Of a stretch of DNA of 64,000 bases, positions 10,760 to 20,875 are shown one piece after another (within the stretch, counting starts at the first letter, position 1; every line of letters starts with the position of its first letter). Both the position numbers and the translations under genes were made by a program. The notes below the pieces were generated by a model. The model worked only from the letters and a program-made list of their open reading frames with translations. It made no database searches and had not been told where the DNA came from. The stretch is from Gnetum montanum (taxonomy: Eukaryota > Streptophyta > Gnetopsida > Gnetales > Gnetaceae). The stretch covers positions 461,369-525,368 of the forward strand of contig MNCI01016470.1 in assembly GCA_015680685.1 (NCBI GenBank), given 5' to 3'.

Positions 10760-11800
10760 GATAATATATTTTAGTAGCATTCCTCGACCTATCTTAACAA
10801 CATATTTTTATTGAAAGAACATATGTTAATATGCGAGTGTATTGGACCAATACTATTAAGCAATGTATTTGGCCTAGCCTTTTGGGAAAAGTATTTGGCC
10901 ATGGGCCCTTGGTATTATGTTTGAAATAGTAGTGTTTTCACAATTTAGGTAATGTTGTTCTCCAATATATGTTGGGATTTATGTGGGATAGCCTATTTCC
11001 TTAGAAAATGCTCTTCCCAGCTAGTGTTACCCAAGGCACAACATTTTTCCAAAGCACAACATTATTTTCGCTATAAGTAGTGTATTTATCTAGCATGAAG
11101 TGTTTTCTCTAGTAATGTTTTTCTTTCTTGTCAAGTAGCATTTTTTTTTCTTTGTAAGACAACAACCCTTTCTCAATAGGCAACGTTATTTTGGGAGGTT
11201 GGTGTTTTTTTCAAAAGTAACATATTTTATGATGTACACCAAGATTTATGCAAAACAACATATTTTTCTTGGTCTTCCCTGGTGGTGTTATTCCTAGAAG
11301 CAACGTTTACCTTGGCAATAGCTTTTTTTCTTACTTCAAGATTTTTCCTTGCTTTAGTACTAGAAGCAATAGTATTTTTCCATGCTAGAACTAAGAGAAG
11401 GGATAGCATTTTGTAGGCAATGTACGAGCTATCAAGAACAACATTTGCAATAGGCAATGCAAACTAGAGAGAATAGCATTTTTAACTCATAGCATAGTGT
11501 AAGCAAAGAAGGAAAACATTTTTAATAGTACCGCATAGCAAATGGGGAGTAGGGTAGGCAAGGCCAACGTTTCCTATGGAAGTTCATAGGATATGGTAGC
11601 ATTTTTTTTCTTCGTCTTTTTTTCTTTTTGACAATGTAGGACAAAGAAAGATGACATTTTCTTTTTAGCATGAAAGGCAAGGAAAAATGGCATTGTTTTC
11701 TATTGGTGTAAGTAGGGAAGATGGTGGTTTTTCTTTTTTGCCAATGTTGGGAGGGAGGAATAGAATTTTTGTTTATTTTTTGTTCACAACATATTTTCTA
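10760..11800. repeat. Irregular minisatellite in E4, core near CAACATTTTT
   Basis: About twenty variants of a short core (GCAACATTTTTC, AGCATTTTTT, GGCAACGTTATTTTG) recur at uneven spacing of roughly 25-50 bases, separated by purine-rich spacers. There is no long ORF. It lies between the antisense gene and RT in element order, the same interval in which E7 has its 23-base CGTAG repeat. No function is visible. Confidence 0.5.
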
Positions 11801-12289
11801 ATTTACATCTAATGGCATAAATGCTAGCATTTTCCACTAGCTACAATAGGCAGTGCTAGCTTAGCATTTTTCCTAGGGTAGATTTACATAAAAATTTACA
11901 ATTGGCCGCATAAATTCTTACAGTATTTTGTGAACCTTATATTTAAATTATTAAATTTTAACTTCTAATTATGACATTTTACCCTCTTTCAGTAACTAGA
12001 TGTAGGACATTGTTTGGACTAGGAAATGAAGCAAAGGATCAGCAACAAGGTTTAACTATAATCATGGGAAAAATGGCACAACCAACAAGCACACTAAAAT
12101 GAAGGATTCAAGAGAGGCAAAGTTGATTATACAGTTGATGTTTTCAAATCCATCAACAATGGAGTCTTTAGCAACTAGGAAATTATGGTACACTATCATT
12201 TCTTTGATGTATTTAGGTTTTCTTGCCAGGAATTTTTGTTTTCTGACATCTCTCAGTTTGCTTGGTTATGATGGCCCTAACATGTTATA

Positions 12290-12660
12290 ACTTTATGGTC
12301 ATAATGACCCTTATGTTTGATCTCTTAGCTTTGGGAGGTCAGCATTTTTGTGTTTTTTAGTCATGTATAACCCTAGCACGTCTTGACCCTAGTAGTCCCT
12401 ACATTTTATTATGTTTCTGACTTTGTGGATCACAATGTATTTTTCTAGTTTTCTAGGTCCTAGGATGCCAATGTATTTCCTAGTTTTCAGCCTTGGAAGC
12501 CGAGCATATGTTCTAGCTTTTGGCCCTATGGGGCCAACGTATTTCCTAGTTTTCAGCCGTGGGAGGACAACTTATTTCCTTGTTTTTAGCCCTAGGAGGC
12601 CATTTTATTTCTTTACACGTAATAGAAAATGTATATCTCTATCTTTTAGCCATAATAGGC
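12290..12660. repeat. 33-base tandem repeat array in E4
   Basis: Units of about 33 bases start at 12467, 12499, 12533, 12566 and 12599, with consensus near GCCAACGTATTTCCTAGTTTTCAGCCCTGGGAG (only part of each unit is conserved). More diverged units extend left to about 12290. Complemented, the unit contains 'GGCTGAAAACTAG', close to the 'GGCCTTAAACTAG' of the 27-base array in E7. The two arrays may descend from one sequence, though the unit lengths differ. Confidence 0.6.
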
Positions 12661-13964
12661 CCTAGTGCTCTCAATTCATGGCTAGCAACAAAGTTTTTTG
12701 GATTAATCATAGTGCTAGAGGTTCTTAGCATCTTCTTGTTTTTCTTGGTAAGGTATGTAGCATATTTTATGGCTGGGAATTTATAGTGAATTTCAACTAT
12801 TTAACAAAATGTAGAGGATTTCATTCCAAATAATATTTTTACTTTGCTGATTTGACTAATTTTTGTTTTATTTTTAACTTTTATTTTATCAAGTTGATTT
12901 TGGATTATTGATTTTTATGCTAAGGTCAAAATTTATCTTCTCTATTTTCACACATCTTTATGTATTCACGTTGATATTTTTTCATTTAATTTGGTTTTAG
13001 CTACATGCTTGCTATTCACATAGATTTTAGTTGTAATGTTGTTTACATGGCTTTCTATGTTAAGGTGTCATCACACTTAGCTAATTTTCTTGTAGGCATG
13101 GGCTTAAGTAAATCATCATCATTTTGGAGATGGTTAACATTTTTTGTTACATGGGGTGGCTTTTTCAAATAGTGCCATGCTAGATATGACACTTCATAAA
13201 AGAGCCAATGTATGATTTAGGCCTAAGAATAAAGAATTTTTGCAATATCTTCTATAGAATTTCAGTGTGATGTTGTGGTCAAACTTAGCTACATATGTCT
13301 TTACTATAATTATAAAGACAATATTAGCAAGAACCTTGAATTACATTCTAGAATATATTTGAGATGATCTCTAAGCTCTTATAGAGCTAGAGCATCATGG
13401 AACCACATATTCATCAAGGATCCATAAGTTGTTTTGCATATGGAAGCAGCCACAATACTCTCAGTTTAATACTGACAACACTTTTTTGTTAAGTCACAAG
13501 CTTGCAACTCTGTTCTAGAATCCTCCAAGAAATATTTACATTCTAGAAGAATTATTTTTCTCATAACTTAATATGTTTGTGCTTAATTTTATGATCATCC
13601 ATTTGACTAATTTCATGTGCTCACTTACAAGTTTATTGTTTAGAGACAAGGACTAGTAGCAAAATATTAGACTCTACTTCTAGCTCATATCGCTTTGGAG
13701 GAATTCACTCAAGGGGACAACATCAAGATCCAGGTCCTTAATCAACTCAATAGAAAGACTACAAGGTATAACATTCACCATTCACAAGTGCAACAAAGGT
13801 GTGTAGCTATCAAACACATCCATGAGTTTTGGGATCTCCCAAACCATGGTGTGAGGATGTCGATCCAACTAAGATCTTCGGCATCACCAACTAAATCAAG
13901 TAGGTTTACAGTATCTTCATTATTATTATTATCATTATTATTAGTAGTAGTATTATTATGTATG
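12661..13964 (+). other. E4 internal stretch; possible first exons of the antisense gene
   Basis: This ends at the E3 insertion point. Because the antisense gene of E4 runs left to right and continues at 20876, its 5' exons are expected here. Only short plus-strand frames are present (for example from 13695), and they show no clear match to the first exons of the E7 gene. An ATT/ATC-rich microsatellite occupies about 13914-13960. Nothing else was recognised. Confidence 0.35.
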
Positions 13965-13969
13965 ATCTA

Positions 13970-14784
13970 TGATGGGACGTGATATTGCATAGGCTACGAT
14001 ATCGCGTATGCGATATCAGAGCGTTCCCTGCGATATCGCGTACGCGATATTGCAGCCCATTGCCTTGTCTATAAATAAGAGGCATCCTTCCCTTGTTTCT
14101 CCATCTAGATCTAGACCCTTAGTGAAAATCTGGCAGTTTTACCCTTCCATAGATAGAATAATTTCCATGTGCCTACAGTAGGAGTCTCAAAGTGAACGAA
14201 TCTTTATTTGAGCAAATTTGTACCTAAGCATACATTTGTGTATGGAAATAAATACGAACTTTCTGATAAACCTTGTAGTGCATGGACTAAGCTAAATAGG
14301 ACTTAATTAATGTTAAATTTTTAAATGCTTTATTAGTTAATTAAATCTCTCTCAACCCTTAACTCCTAGTTAAGTGCATTCAGTACGACCGCTTCGAGCA
14401 CGTGCGTTACGCTTGGTAACCCAGTAACAAATAGCATTTGGTAATCCCAGCAGCATTACATTGGTTCAGGGTGTGAATGGTAAGTGGGATGGATACTAAT
14501 GCTAGGGAATTAGAACTTAGTTAATGAAAGTTAGTCACTTGGTCTCTTCACCCTTTTCCTCATTAGCATAGGCGATAAAAGAGAAAAGATATAAAAATCA
14601 CATACCTCAAACTCACTTAACCATACAACCATGAAAAATACAAGTGAGTTTGGGAAGATAACAATTGATTAACCTTAAGTTTTCCATAAGGCGTGTAACC
14701 ACTTAGTCTGCAGAGTTCGACCAGATCACGCATGTAATGCTCGTATTCGTATGGTTGAATGTAGGGGTACCTCACCAGTCATCA
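13970..14784 (+). repeat. E3 5' LTR
   Basis: It begins TGATGGGACGTGATATTGC and ends CAGTCATCA directly before the PBS. The TATA box is at 14069-14077 and two long CGATATCG palindromes lie upstream of it. By eye it differs from the 3' LTR at several percent of positions, mostly C/T and G/A changes. The 3' LTR lacks about 40 bases containing one palindrome. Confidence 0.9.
13997..14078 (+). promoter_or_regulatory. Palindrome array and TATA box in E3 U3
   Basis: Positions 13998-14017 and 14029-14054 are nearly self-complementary (the second reads TGCGATATCGCG/TACGCGATATTGCA with one mismatched pair). CTATAAATAAG follows 15 bases later. The same layout occurs in E2 and, shortened, in the E3 3' LTR. 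The TATA box is a clear core promoter element. Protein binding at the palindromes is inferred from symmetry and position only. Confidence 0.6.
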
Positions 14785-14785
14785 T

Positions 14786-14803
14786 TGGCATCATTGCTGG
14801 GGA
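14786..14803 (+). other. E3 primer-binding site
   Basis: TGGCATCATTGCTGGGGA starts one base after the 5' LTR. It matches the TGGCGCCGTTGCCGGGGA site common in Athila-type plant elements except for C-to-T or G-to-A changes, several in former CpG or CpNpG positions. It is therefore a decayed form of that site. Confidence 0.8.
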
Positions 14804-14939
14804 CTAAGTTGTTTGTACACTAAGTAGAACATAGGAAATCATCCACATCATTGGGAAGCTTAAAAGAACCCTTATGGTTAATCAAAAGAAAATTTAAACA
14901 ACGGTCAATAGCACATTGACAAGATAAAAATATCTTCTT

Positions 14940-17320
14940 CTCCACACAAAAGCACTTCACCACCTAGGACCAACACTAGAGAAAGTCGGTGACACCACGC
15001 ACATAACAAAAATCCTTCAATTCCTCAATAGTTCAGTGTGGTATATGTTCATCACGATGAATATATACCTGACTTTACCTTTGTCTTCCATCAAGATGAA
15101 CAACTTTATTAGAGAGACTTGGAGGGTAACATAGTGTTGCCTCCAGACAGAGCTGCACCCAACATGCTCCTTCATGCCCTTACACGAATTAGCATGTCAG
15201 AATTATACGTTGAGTGCATTGCGCTCAATTACAACGTAAGGGAGTACCATCCCACAGAAGTGCAACGTCAATGAGATGTGTGGTAGGAGAGTTACTACAC
15301 ATCGTTGAAGGGCAAAGGACCCCATAATGCTTCACCCATCATAAGAGAAATTAAGGGTGATGAACCTATCTCAATAGGTTCTCCACAAAATGATGTTCCC
15401 CCTGCTAACGATAGTGAGGAGGTGGTGTATTAGAACCTTCACTCCATGATACACAACCCTAGTTCTGATCCCCATGAACACCAAGTATTCAATGAGGGAA
15501 CACAAACACCAGATAAGGGCAAGCATTATTATCGTCATCATGATCGGGGTCAGGATCACCGAAGGAAAGGTAGAAAAACATCATCATGGTGATGGTTCTC
15601 CTTCCTCTTCCCCTTCATCGCATCATTCACCCTCTCCTTCCACATCAGGACACAGTCACAAAGAGCACAACCATGAGGATAAGGATAAGCAAAATGAGAA
15701 TCCTCGACGAGAGAGTCGAGAGCAAGGATGATGGCATTCAAGAGAATCTAGGCATGGAAGAAGGGAAAGTAGGGAACCATGTAGGCATCATAGATTCCAT
15801 GAGAGAAATGACAATGAAGAACCCCTACTAGCAACCTAGAGTATGTTAGACATTACGGAGGCTATGAGAATATCTACAAGGCACCAAAAAGATAGCCGGA
15901 TCAAGAGACTAGACATGAATAATATCATACAGTTTGAGAGGGGATACAACGCTGATATGCAAAACCACTTACAGGCATTTCACGATGCCTTGGCCTTGCA
16001 GAATATTGAGAATGAGTGGAAAAAATTAAAGTTGTTCCAAAGGACACTCATAAGAGAACTAGAAAGCTGGTACCGGTCCTTAGAACCAAAAACCATTAGG
16101 AGGTGGAGTACGATGCTAGAACTGTTTAATGATAAATATCAAACATACTCCCGAGTGTCCAAATTATAAAAACAGACCCAAGGATGGAAGCAGGGAACTC
16201 ATGAATCCTTGGATGCTACCATGGGCCAATATTATGCATTGTTACATCATTGCCCAGGCCATGGTTATGCACAACGGGATCAACTACGCCATCTTGTAGA
16301 TGGGCTAAGACATGAATCTAGGAGAAACCTTGGAACATATGCCCAAGGGAGATTATCTGAACTTAGATCCCATGAGGTTCATAGATTGTTGGAAAGAGGG
16401 AAGTAAGATTCTGTGAGGAGGAGGATGAGTCACCACTCAAAGAGTTGGTGAGTAGGAAAACCTTGCCGCTTCAAAAATTAACAAGAAAATTTTTGGCTAA
16501 GGTAGATCAAATGTGGGAATCCTTAGATAGCATATTTGAAATTGTTTTAAAAATCGTAGAGGAGTATAAGGAGTGAAGTAGTGATCATGATAAGAAAAAG
16601 AAGAGGGATTTGGACCATGCACGTAACAAAGGTAAGCATAAATTAGCTATCACTGAAGAGGTTGTGGATTTGGATACAGACAATGACAGTGGATGTGAAA
16701 TACACCAATATGACCATCCTAAGGGATGTTGCCCAATAATCTCACTTCTATAAGAGTCTGGGGTGTATGCACTCAACCCAAGACTAAAACAAATGGAAAG
16801 CACCCCGTTGGTTACCTTATCCCCAAGGTAACCCAAGGTAGTTCCACCAACTGTTAATGTATTACCCAAGTGGAACTCTACCACAACTTATGGAGCAACA
16901 CTAGCAGTGGCAATACCCATAATCATGGGGGATGCCACCGCCAAGGCAACAATACCCTTACTGGCAACTAGACCCATATGGCTACTACGTGCAGCAGCCA
17001 ATCTCTCTACATGACTTTGTTGATCATGTGACACCACCACATCACTACCAAGCTCAGGAGTATTATAGGATTCCTTCTCCTGGGAGAGACACATCACATG
17101 CATACCATCCTCTGAATCCATCTATAACTCTTACACCGATAGCTCCACTACCACCCACTCCAACGATGCAAGGGGAACTCCCCACTCAACCGCAGCAACG
17201 CACTGCTATGAGAGCTGTAAACCATCAACCTACTACTGATTCTAACAACCATACAAAGAGAAGACCTTTCTTTAGAACCAAAAGCCCAAACAAGCTCTCA
17301 CAACCACAAGCGGTTTAGCC
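14940..17320 (+). pseudogene. E3 gag
   Basis: The N-terminal part (about 15030-15420, another frame) contains 'DFTFVFHQDEQL', 'GNIVLPPD' and 'YNVREYHPTEVQ', matching the start of the E5 gag. The capsid-like core is at 15843-16406, interrupted by a TAA at 16167-16169: 'NADMQNHLQAFHDALALQNI', 'LFQRTLIRELESWYRSLEP', 'WSTMLELFNDKYQTY'. Next come 'EEVVDLDTDNDSGCEI' and a Cys/His piece 'HQYDHPKGCC' near 16660-16730. A proline/glutamine-rich stretch follows at 16932-17318. At least two frameshifts and several stops are present. Length and order fit an Athila gag. No complete product can be made. Confidence 0.75.
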
Positions 17321-17399
17321 TCTAAATGTTCCTCCATCAATTAAGGCTTTGAAGCTCTGTTCAAACCAAAAATAGAGCTCAATGCATATGGTTATGTTA

Positions 17400-17927
17400 A
17401 CACATACCGTCAATAACTAGATAAAGGTTGTCCACCTTCCCAAGAAACTCTATGATCTTGGAAGTCCCTTAATCTACCTCCAAGTCGCTGGGAATGAACC
17501 ATGTAAAGCTCTTCTTGACTTAGGTTCCAGAGTCAACTTGATATTTCAAGAAATGTATAAAGCCTGGAACCTACATCCACTAAAGAATAGCAATATTCTC
17601 TTAGAGCTAGCTAACTAGTCCATCACTATTCCCTTGGGATTGGTGGAGGACATCGTTACCACTGTGTGTGGTTGGTCATACCCAGCTGATTTCCTAGTGA
17701 TACAAGTCAACAATGACAAGGGGGACTTCCCAATAATAATGGGAAGGACATGGCTAAGTACCATGAATGCATGCCTAGGAATCCATGATCTTTCCCTAGA
17801 AATATCTAAGGAAAATACTTATGGAAATATCAAGAAGAATAAGGTTCCATGCATCACATACAGTGATACAGAGGGTGATAGCATACAGGAGCATTCTACA
17901 TCTCCTGCATGCAACCAATGGGCCTAG
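17400..17927 (+). pseudogene. E3 protease-like segment
   Basis: 'NEPCKALLDLGSRVNLIFQ' (17497-17550) aligns with a retropepsin active-site loop, but the D-S/T-G motif reads D-L-G (17517-17525). After one TAG near 17618 the frame continues with 'IPLGLVEDIVTTVCGW', 'FPIIMGRTWLSTMNACL' and stops at 17927. 'IIMGRTWL' corresponds to the conserved ILGR flap-to-terminus motif. E5 has the same domain (36972-36688) with very similar sequence ('KAWNLPPLKNRN', 'GLVEDIVTIVCG'). The active site is altered in both copies, so neither should be catalytic. Confidence 0.75.
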
Positions 17928-20098
17928 AAAGTTAACATACAAAAGTGCATGTATGTAGCAACCACACAACAAGAGAACACCCAATGGTTGACATCTAATC
18001 ATGAGAGTAACCTACCAATATGCATGGAACTAACTGGGGAACCAACGTGTGCTCACGTCGAAAGCATAGATACATTGGAGCAAGAGCGTCACCAACTTCT
18101 AACCCTTAACTTGAAAACACCAATTGGGAGGAGTTGGACACTTCTAAGAAATTCAAACAAGCACTCACTATTTTGGATCTCTCCCTTTCAATTCAGTCAT
18201 GGGGGAGATGACCACCTATGTCGATCATTTAAGGCCCTCAGTTCTTTTTAATTTTTTTTTACACATTTTTGTTTTACAAATTTCTTTAACTTTTCTTATT
18301 TTTGTTTTACAACATCTTTTATACTTTTTCATTTCTTTTTGTGTTTGATTATTTTTTTTGATTCGTAACCTAATCAGTGCTCCAAAGATGGTATGAACTG
18401 TATTCCATTGATTGCTAATGTTTGGTTTTTACCTTTAAGTTATGATGTTGATACTAAGGTATGGTTCTTTTGATATAACAGGCAATGAGTCCACTTCACC
18501 CGTACATCCATAAAATTCTATGATCTCTCTTGGCTTGGAACTGTACACGTCCCTTTCCTAATAATAAGAACTATCAACAAATTGGTGGCTGGGTATTTCT
18601 CAAACTAAGGAAGGACTCAAGGATTGAAAAGGGTGTGAATTCAAGGGGATTTCATGCACTTGTGCTAGCCATTCTCTTGGGTGCTTGAATGTTTTCTTCT
18701 TGAGTTTTCTTACTGTTCTGACATTGCCACATTATCGAAAAGTTGAGCAAATAAAAATAATAAGTCTTTGCATGGTGTGGTTCTCACGAAAAAACAAAAA
18801 AAAAAATAGTAAGAATTCAAAGCACACCCCTTAGAAGAAATAATCATTTGGGCTACAAGCACTGGTTATGGAACTAAAATAAATATATTCCCTCTAACTA
18901 AGGCCCTTCTCACTTCCTACTCTCTCCTCCTTCGTTTTGTTGGAATGGTGGTGGCTCTTTGGTGAAGGCATTCTTACTACTTCAAGTGGATGGATGGGCC
19001 AAATGTATTAATGCAAAGTCACTAAATGTGCTTTGGTTGAGGCCTGATTTGGAATGGGATCTACTAAGTCACATTAACCATTAATACACAAAGGGGCTGT
19101 ACATCACCTTGTTCTTAAGATTCCATTCCATTCTTTTCTTTCCATCCTTCTTTCCCCATTTATCACCTCATTGCCAGTTATATCAATAATCCATATTTTA
19201 GTGGATGCATTGTTTTCTTTTTGGTAAACTCTTGTGGTTAAGACTTTAACTCTTGTTTCTGAATGACATTCTTAGAGCCTACCGACTCTTTGAATGTGAG
19301 ATTGTCAAGGCATTAAGGGCATGAGCCTACTTTGGGGAGGACCCACTGGCATTCCTATTTGGTGCATCCATTAATTTCTTTCCCTTACACATTTTTTCAA
19401 TCAACATTTATTTGTTCATTTCCATCTTTGACATCCATTTTATTGGCATGGCCATTGTTTCTTTTTCTCCATCTTTCTTATTCATTATCTTTTTCCATTC
19501 TCTCGCTACTGGAGGTTCACTCTCAATCATGGGGGTCCTAGTCCAATTTTATCGATTTTCTCTAAACCCCTACACCTCAGGTAGTCACCAATATTATATC
19601 TCCAGATCTGTATCAGCCATAACACAACTCAACCAATGGACCTTACACCAAAGCAAGGTATCAATTGCATTATGATTCATTTATCCTTGCTAATATTAGA
19701 CTGTGTTGTGTGTGCAGATGGCAATCATACAACAATAAATTGGATCTAGAGGGAATACTTGGAATGGACTGGTGTTAAAACATTTATGCAAGGAACGAGA
19801 TTGATGGTACACTTACGAATGGACAACAAAAGATGCAATCTTAGCATTGGCAGCAGCGGACATCTTCTTTTCTCTCCCTCTTCTCTCTTCTATCCCAGCT
19901 GCCAAATAAAGCTGGATGTCAATTATGTATAGTGTTCACTCTTGTTGTCATGAACACTAAATTTTGCCATGTATTGTAATGATGATCTATTCACATGTCA
20001 TCCCATTCACCATTAGTTCCATTCAAGTCAATAATCCCATACCTTCCCAATATTTTGTAAGGAACTCAAGGACGAGTTTTTATTTAGTCATGGGGGTA
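17928..20098 (+). other. E3 long non-coding 3' internal region with polypurine tract
   Basis: No pol domain was found in any frame. Positions 18481-20098 are shared with E2 (6206-7819), so this non-coding block belongs to the family. A T-rich stretch at 18248-18365 precedes it. The last part (about 19940-20098) resembles the 3' end of E5 ('AATAATCCCATACCTTCCCAA' and 'GTCATGAACAC'). The purine tract TCATGGGGGTA at 20088-20098 abuts the 3' LTR and is the plus-strand primer. Confidence 0.75.
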
Positions 20099-20870
20099 TG
20101 ATGGGACGTGATATTGCATCGTTCTCTGTGATATCACGTACACGATATCACAACCAGTCGTCTTGTCTATAAATAAGAGGCAGCCTTCCCTTGTTTCTCC
20201 ATCTAGATCTAGACTCTGGTAGTTTTACCCTTCCAAAGATAGAATATTTTCCATGTGCCTATAGTAGGAGTCTCAAAGTGAACAGATCTTTATTCGAGCA
20301 AATCTATACCTAAGCACACATTTGTGTACGTAAATAAAGACAAACTTTTTGATAAACCTTGTAGTGCATGGACTAAGATAAATAGGACCTAATTAATGTT
20401 AAATGTTTAAATTATTTATTAGTTAATTAAATCTCTCTCAACCCTTAACTCCTAGTTAAGTGCATTCAGTACGACCACTTCGAGCATGTGCATTATGCTT
20501 GGTAACCCAGTAACGAATAGCATTTGGTAATCCCAGTAGCATTGCATTTGTTCAAGGTGTGAATGGTAAGTGGGATGGATACTGATGCTAGGGAATTAGA
20601 ACTTAGTTAATGAAAGTTAGTCACTTAGTCTCTTCACCCTTTCCCTCATTAGCATAGGCGATAAAAGAAAAAAGATATAAAAATCACATACCTCAAACTC
20701 ACTTAATCATACAACCATGACAAATACAAGTGAGTTTGGTAAGACAATGATTGATTAACCTTAAGTGTTCCATAAGGCGTGTAAGCACTTAGTCTGTGGA
20801 GTTCAACCAGATTGTGCATGTAATGCTCATATTCGTATGGTTGAGTGTAGGGGTACCTCACCACTCATCA
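20099..20870 (+). repeat. E3 3' LTR
   Basis: It starts TGATGGGACGTGATATTGC, ends CCACTCATCA, and has its TATA box at 20167-20175. It is shorter than the 5' LTR because part of the U3 palindrome array is missing. ATCTT follows as the target duplication. Confidence 0.9.
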
Positions 20871-20875
20871 ATCTT

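Larger units (their letters stand above)
13970..20870 (+). mobile_element. E3: complete non-autonomous Athila-like LTR retrotransposon
   Basis: It has two LTRs (13970-14784 and 20099-20870) with TGATG...CATCA ends, a PBS at 14786-14803, a polypurine tract at 20090-20098, and flanking ATCTA (13965-13969) and ATCTT (20871-20875), a five-base target duplication with one change. The interior has gag and a protease-like segment and then about 2.2 kb without coding similarity. RT, RNase H and integrase are absent, so mobility would depend on enzymes supplied by another element. E5 is the obvious relative: LTR R/U5, PBS, gag, protease and the 3' untranslated end are all similar. It is nested in E4. 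Confidence 0.9.

Noticed and set aside
12411-12786. Hydrophobic ORFs resembling small membrane proteins
   Set aside because: They are translations of the 33-base tandem repeat; the repeated LVFS/YFLVF pattern follows the repeat period.
15474-15831. Overlapping small ORFs on both strands near 15.5-15.8 kb
   Set aside because: They are alternative readings of the His/Ser/charged-rich, low-complexity part of the E3 gag.
19332-19675. Hydrophobic ORFs at 19.3-19.7 kb
   Set aside because: The same region in E2 (7080-7420) has a different frame structure, so the ORFs are not conserved between copies.
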